From positions 1 to 31,405 of the forward strand of contig BJOX01000002.1 of NCBI GenBank assembly GCA_009731375.1: a DNA stretch of 31,405 nucleotides, in the 5' to 3' direction. Every line of letters begins with the position of its first letter. Position 1 is the stretch's first letter. This stretch comes from Paulinella micropora. Lineage: Eukaryota; Cercozoa; Imbricatea; Euglyphida. The notes under the pieces are model-generated. The model saw nothing but the letters and a program-made list of their open reading frames with translations, made no database searches and had not been told where the DNA came from. Positions 28,900 through 31,405 of this stretch are shown piece after piece. The position numbers and the translations under genes were made by a program.

Positions 28900-31032
28900 T
28901 GTTCGACGGTGAGCAATCGGCTGTCTGCAAGGGTTATTGGATTCTTTATCACTACTGTGAGGGAGTTTATGCGTGACTTCGTTTCAATTATGGCGAGGTT
29001 TCACGGGAATCAAGGCTTCTTCATGTACAAACAGGCTACAGCCATCTTGTAATATTTCCCCAACGAGACATGACAGCTCCCTGTTGATGCGAGATGATTT
29101 CTGCATCCTTGTGAGGCGAGTTCAACAACTTTTTTTTAACATGCTCCACAACCTTCTTGCGTTTCGTACCTGGAAGTTGGAGAAATTTCCACGTGCACTG
29201 GAACAAATCAGTTCTGCAAGAAATGTACTGGAATGATCAAAGTTCATAAATAATTACTATTGAAAAATATTAAAATTTTCCAGAATGAGTTTGATGCATA
29301 AATTTAATTTTGCGAGTGATAGTTGAAATATTATCATTTGTAGTAGAATAAGTCATGAAGATGGGTAAATCGAAGCGTCGGCAAGGCCAGGCGAGCGTTT
29401 AGTTAGTGAAATTCAAAGTATAGATATCGTCCCCCGGAAATCAGATAAAAAACCTTGGAGGATTTATTAATAATGTATTTAGTCATACCAGCCCACCCCA
29501 AGGACTATCTATTATCTGGTACATATTTTTCCGATATCACTAAGTGTAACGGTGAATTCAAAGCTTTTGCGGTTCAAGTTGGGGTTGTGGCGCCTGCGTA
29601 GTGACGTGTTCATTCATTATTATTTATCATAGTATATCTCTAATTTCATCATCATGAGTCGTAGTAGACATTCAAGTTGACACACTTTGGATCAGTCCAC
29701 ATTTATATTAAAAAAGTTCTATCTTATAAAAAATTTTATCTTATTTTGACACTTACTGATGCCGCTAAAAATAATCTGACTTTTCAAAAAAGTTTGGAGC
29801 AATTATCTTTTTTTATATATATTAATAGTTGATAACTTTTTCAATAAGTATTAATATTAAAATGATACTTATACCTTGTGACTTTTTTCATACTTATACA
29901 AAACAATAACTAAGTTTTAAATATCTTATCATACTTTTACAGTCTAATATAATGTCACGGTACAGTCTATCCGAGCCCCCGGCCCGGTGGCAACGATAGA
30001 AGTTCAACTATTATAGCTCAGGGCAATAGACTATAAGAGTAAGTCGGTAATGTAGGCGCAGATAGGTAAATATGTGCTACTTTAATATACCACTGTGTCA
30101 GTCCAGACACAATAAGAGGCCGTTAATATTAATAACCCTCTTAACCGGGTAACGATAATATTACTAGAAGTGGCCCGGGCCGTTACACCGTGACGGTAGT
30201 AGGCTTCAAGTTGTAGCTGAGACCGGAATATATTATCGTTAGGCCGGACCACGGGACTGGCTGGTGTTTGCCTTGGTTGTTTTTGGCTCCGCTAGTCTCC
30301 CATATTTTCCACCATCTTTGATCCTTATTTATATAAGAACAGAGAATTGGGTTACTAGCGGAGTGGCTTGGATTGGTTGAGTAAAAGGATAGGCATCATT
30401 AAATATCAGTATTCTTTTCGACCAGAACCAGCAAATGTGGAGTCTCATACCTGTTTTTCTTTTACGCCAATTCAACCAGTCCACTGACCCTATTCTTTGA
30501 CACGTAAGTAACTAAGGAGAGAGGATACATTGCACAAGACGGATAGAGGACGATGGAGGAGGTGTGTGTTTTGTACCTATTTTGCTCACGCTTTTGCCAC
30601 ACACAAACAGTGGATAGAACGTGTTGCAAACAAACACCCACGCATCCCTGTTCGCTGGGTTTGCCGCCCAACCTGCACCTGGCGTTTCGCTTTGCGTGCA
30701 TCACGGCGGTTGGCACGTGCTTTAAATTGATCGGGCACACGCGTGAACACTTTTCTTTGATTTAATCAGTTCAGGAACATCGCGCCAAACCTTGCAGTCA
30801 TTGAATACCAAGAAAGTTGCAAACCTGATGTACAGTTGCCGAATGGGAATCCGACGCAACTGACAAAAACACTTTTAATAAGAAAATATTTGCAGGTGTG
30901 AGTGGAAAGATATAGAAAACTTGACACTCCTAGGAAAGACTGAGTGGGAAGACTGAGAGATAAAATGAAATCGATAACAAGAAATAAAATGAAAGTAATT
31001 TCTAGTCAATATTAAGCATTGATCATGTAGCA
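28900..31032. other. AT-rich gene-poor DNA, animal-like
   Basis: No gene is supported in these ~2.1 kb. All frames are short and lack the G/C-ending codons of the viral part. From about 29950 to 30200 there are GC-rich words in opposite orientation (GTCACGGT at 29954 and ACCGTGAC near 30187; CCCGGCCC and GGCCCGGG inside), which could be a worn non-autonomous transposon, but the ends are not clear. Confidence 0.5.
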
Positions 31033-31071
31033 TTTTTTTTTGTTTTTTTTTTGTTTTGTTTTGTTTTGTTT
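31033..31071. repeat. T-rich / TTTTG repeat
   Basis: A run of T interrupted by G, then four TTTTG-type units. Confidence 0.9.
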
Positions 31072-31144
31072 CATATCATTAATTATTATTATAAACGATT
31101 ATGCATGCTGTATCTCAGTGACGGTGGTGATGAGATGATGATAT

Positions 31145-31192
31145 TCATGATGAGAATCATGATGAGGATCATGATGAGGGTCATGATGAGGA
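31145..31192. repeat. 12-bp minisatellite, four copies
   Basis: Four tandem copies of TCATGATGAG followed by AA, GA, GG and GA, within a longer GAT-rich tract (about 31127-31218). Confidence 0.9.
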
Positions 31193-31235
31193 TAATAATG
31201 GTGGTGATGATGACGAGGCTGTGAGTTGCTGCTGC

Positions 31236-31346
31236 TCACTGAGTGAAAGAGGCGGGGGGAGGAGGGTAGTGAGAGGTGGCGGGCTGTGAGCCGGAGGGGT
31301 CAGCGGGGGGACGGTACATGGCCACGGGCTCGTCCATCTGTTCGTA
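31236..31346 (-). CDS. Putative last coding exon of an animal gene
   Basis: On the minus strand a long pyrimidine tract with 16 C and several CT runs (about 31350-31405) ends in GCGCAG, a good 3' splice site. It is followed by an open stretch of 36 codons beginning YEQMDEPVAMYRPPADPSG, Pro/Ser-rich, ending with TGA at 31236-31238. Codons end mostly in G or C, unlike the AT-rich DNA around it, which supports coding. It would be the cytoplasmic-type Pro-rich tail of a host protein that cannot be named. It is a key sign that this end of the window is metazoan. Confidence 0.5.
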   Translation of the reverse strand, partial: YEQMDEPVAMYRPPADPSGSQPATSHYPPPPASFTQ

Positions 31347-31383
31347 CTGCGCAAGGAAGAGAAAAGGGAGGAGGGGAGGGAAA

Positions 31384-31399
31384 GGGGGGGGGGGGGGGG
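31384..31399. repeat. Poly-G run (16 bases)
   Basis: A homopolymer of 16 G near the window end, equal to C on the minus strand where it would extend the pyrimidine tract of the splice acceptor. Its length may be inaccurate. Confidence 0.8.
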
Positions 31400-31405
31400 A
31401 AAGGG

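Noticed and set aside
28584-28952. Frames coding for runs of Leu, Tyr or Val
   Set aside because: They are translations of the TAC microsatellite.
29950-30200. A MITE-like element with GTCACGGT / ACCGTGAC ends
   Set aside because: Only about 8 bases match at the ends, the inner symmetry is patchy and no target-site duplication was found.
1-31405. tRNA or rRNA genes
   Set aside because: No cloverleaf-like sequence with conserved A- and B-box elements or rRNA-like stretch was noticed by eye; a tRNAscan run would settle it.

Overview
The window joins two unlike kinds of DNA. Positions 1 to about 27,650 are GC-rich, almost fully coding and read as a segment of a compact double-stranded DNA virus of the Nucleocytoviricota type. 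Positions from about 27,900 to 31,405 are AT-rich, gene-poor and full of microsatellites, and end in what looks like the last exon of an animal gene. The simplest readings are a virus integrated in an animal genome (probably an aquatic invertebrate, though the host cannot be named from this) or a chimeric assembly. Three runs of N (168, 10 and 10 bases) show it is a scaffold.

The virus assignment rests on several family signatures: a VLTF3-like late transcription factor, a small CxxC/CxxxC protein like VLTF2, a PCNA-like clamp, an A32-type packaging ATPase, a double-jelly-roll-type major capsid protein, a RuvC-like resolvase and a ribonucleotide reductase small subunit. No DNA or RNA polymerase gene is in view, but the virus continues beyond position 1, where a gene is cut.

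Layout. 1-5.6 kb holds replication and expression genes (clamp, two late transcription factors, a telomere-resolvase-like tyrosine recombinase, a regulator-like protein). 5.6-7.5 kb on the minus strand holds an F-box protein and the packaging ATPase. 7.5-15.8 kb is a plus-strand virion cassette ending in the major capsid protein; it includes a protein with a proline-rich segment and three tandem WH2-like actin-binding motifs. 15.8-16.2 kb is a cluster of hairpins. 16.2-20.9 kb is a mixed-strand block with a BRO/KilA-like regulator, a gene apparently split by a 57-base spliceosomal intron, the resolvase, a SLATT-like two-helix membrane protein and the reductase. 20.9-26.3 kb is one 1,790-residue fibre-like gene with four discoidin-like modules, a YadA-like head and a possible C1q-like tip. 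26.6-27.65 kb is a non-coding array of six 55-bp imperfect palindromes like the hr elements of nuclear insect and crustacean viruses.

How it may work together: the apparent intron, the AATAAA signals overlapping stop codons, the nuclear-localisation-like clusters and the absence of RNA polymerase genes in view fit a nuclear phase. The recombinase plus palindromes suggests a genome with resolved ends or repeated origins, but this is inference. Three genes look damaged or wrongly assembled: the reductase tail is in another frame, the resolvase has a stop at codon 7 and collides head-to-head with a plus-strand gene, and a membrane-anchored gene at 13.2 kb may be split between frames.
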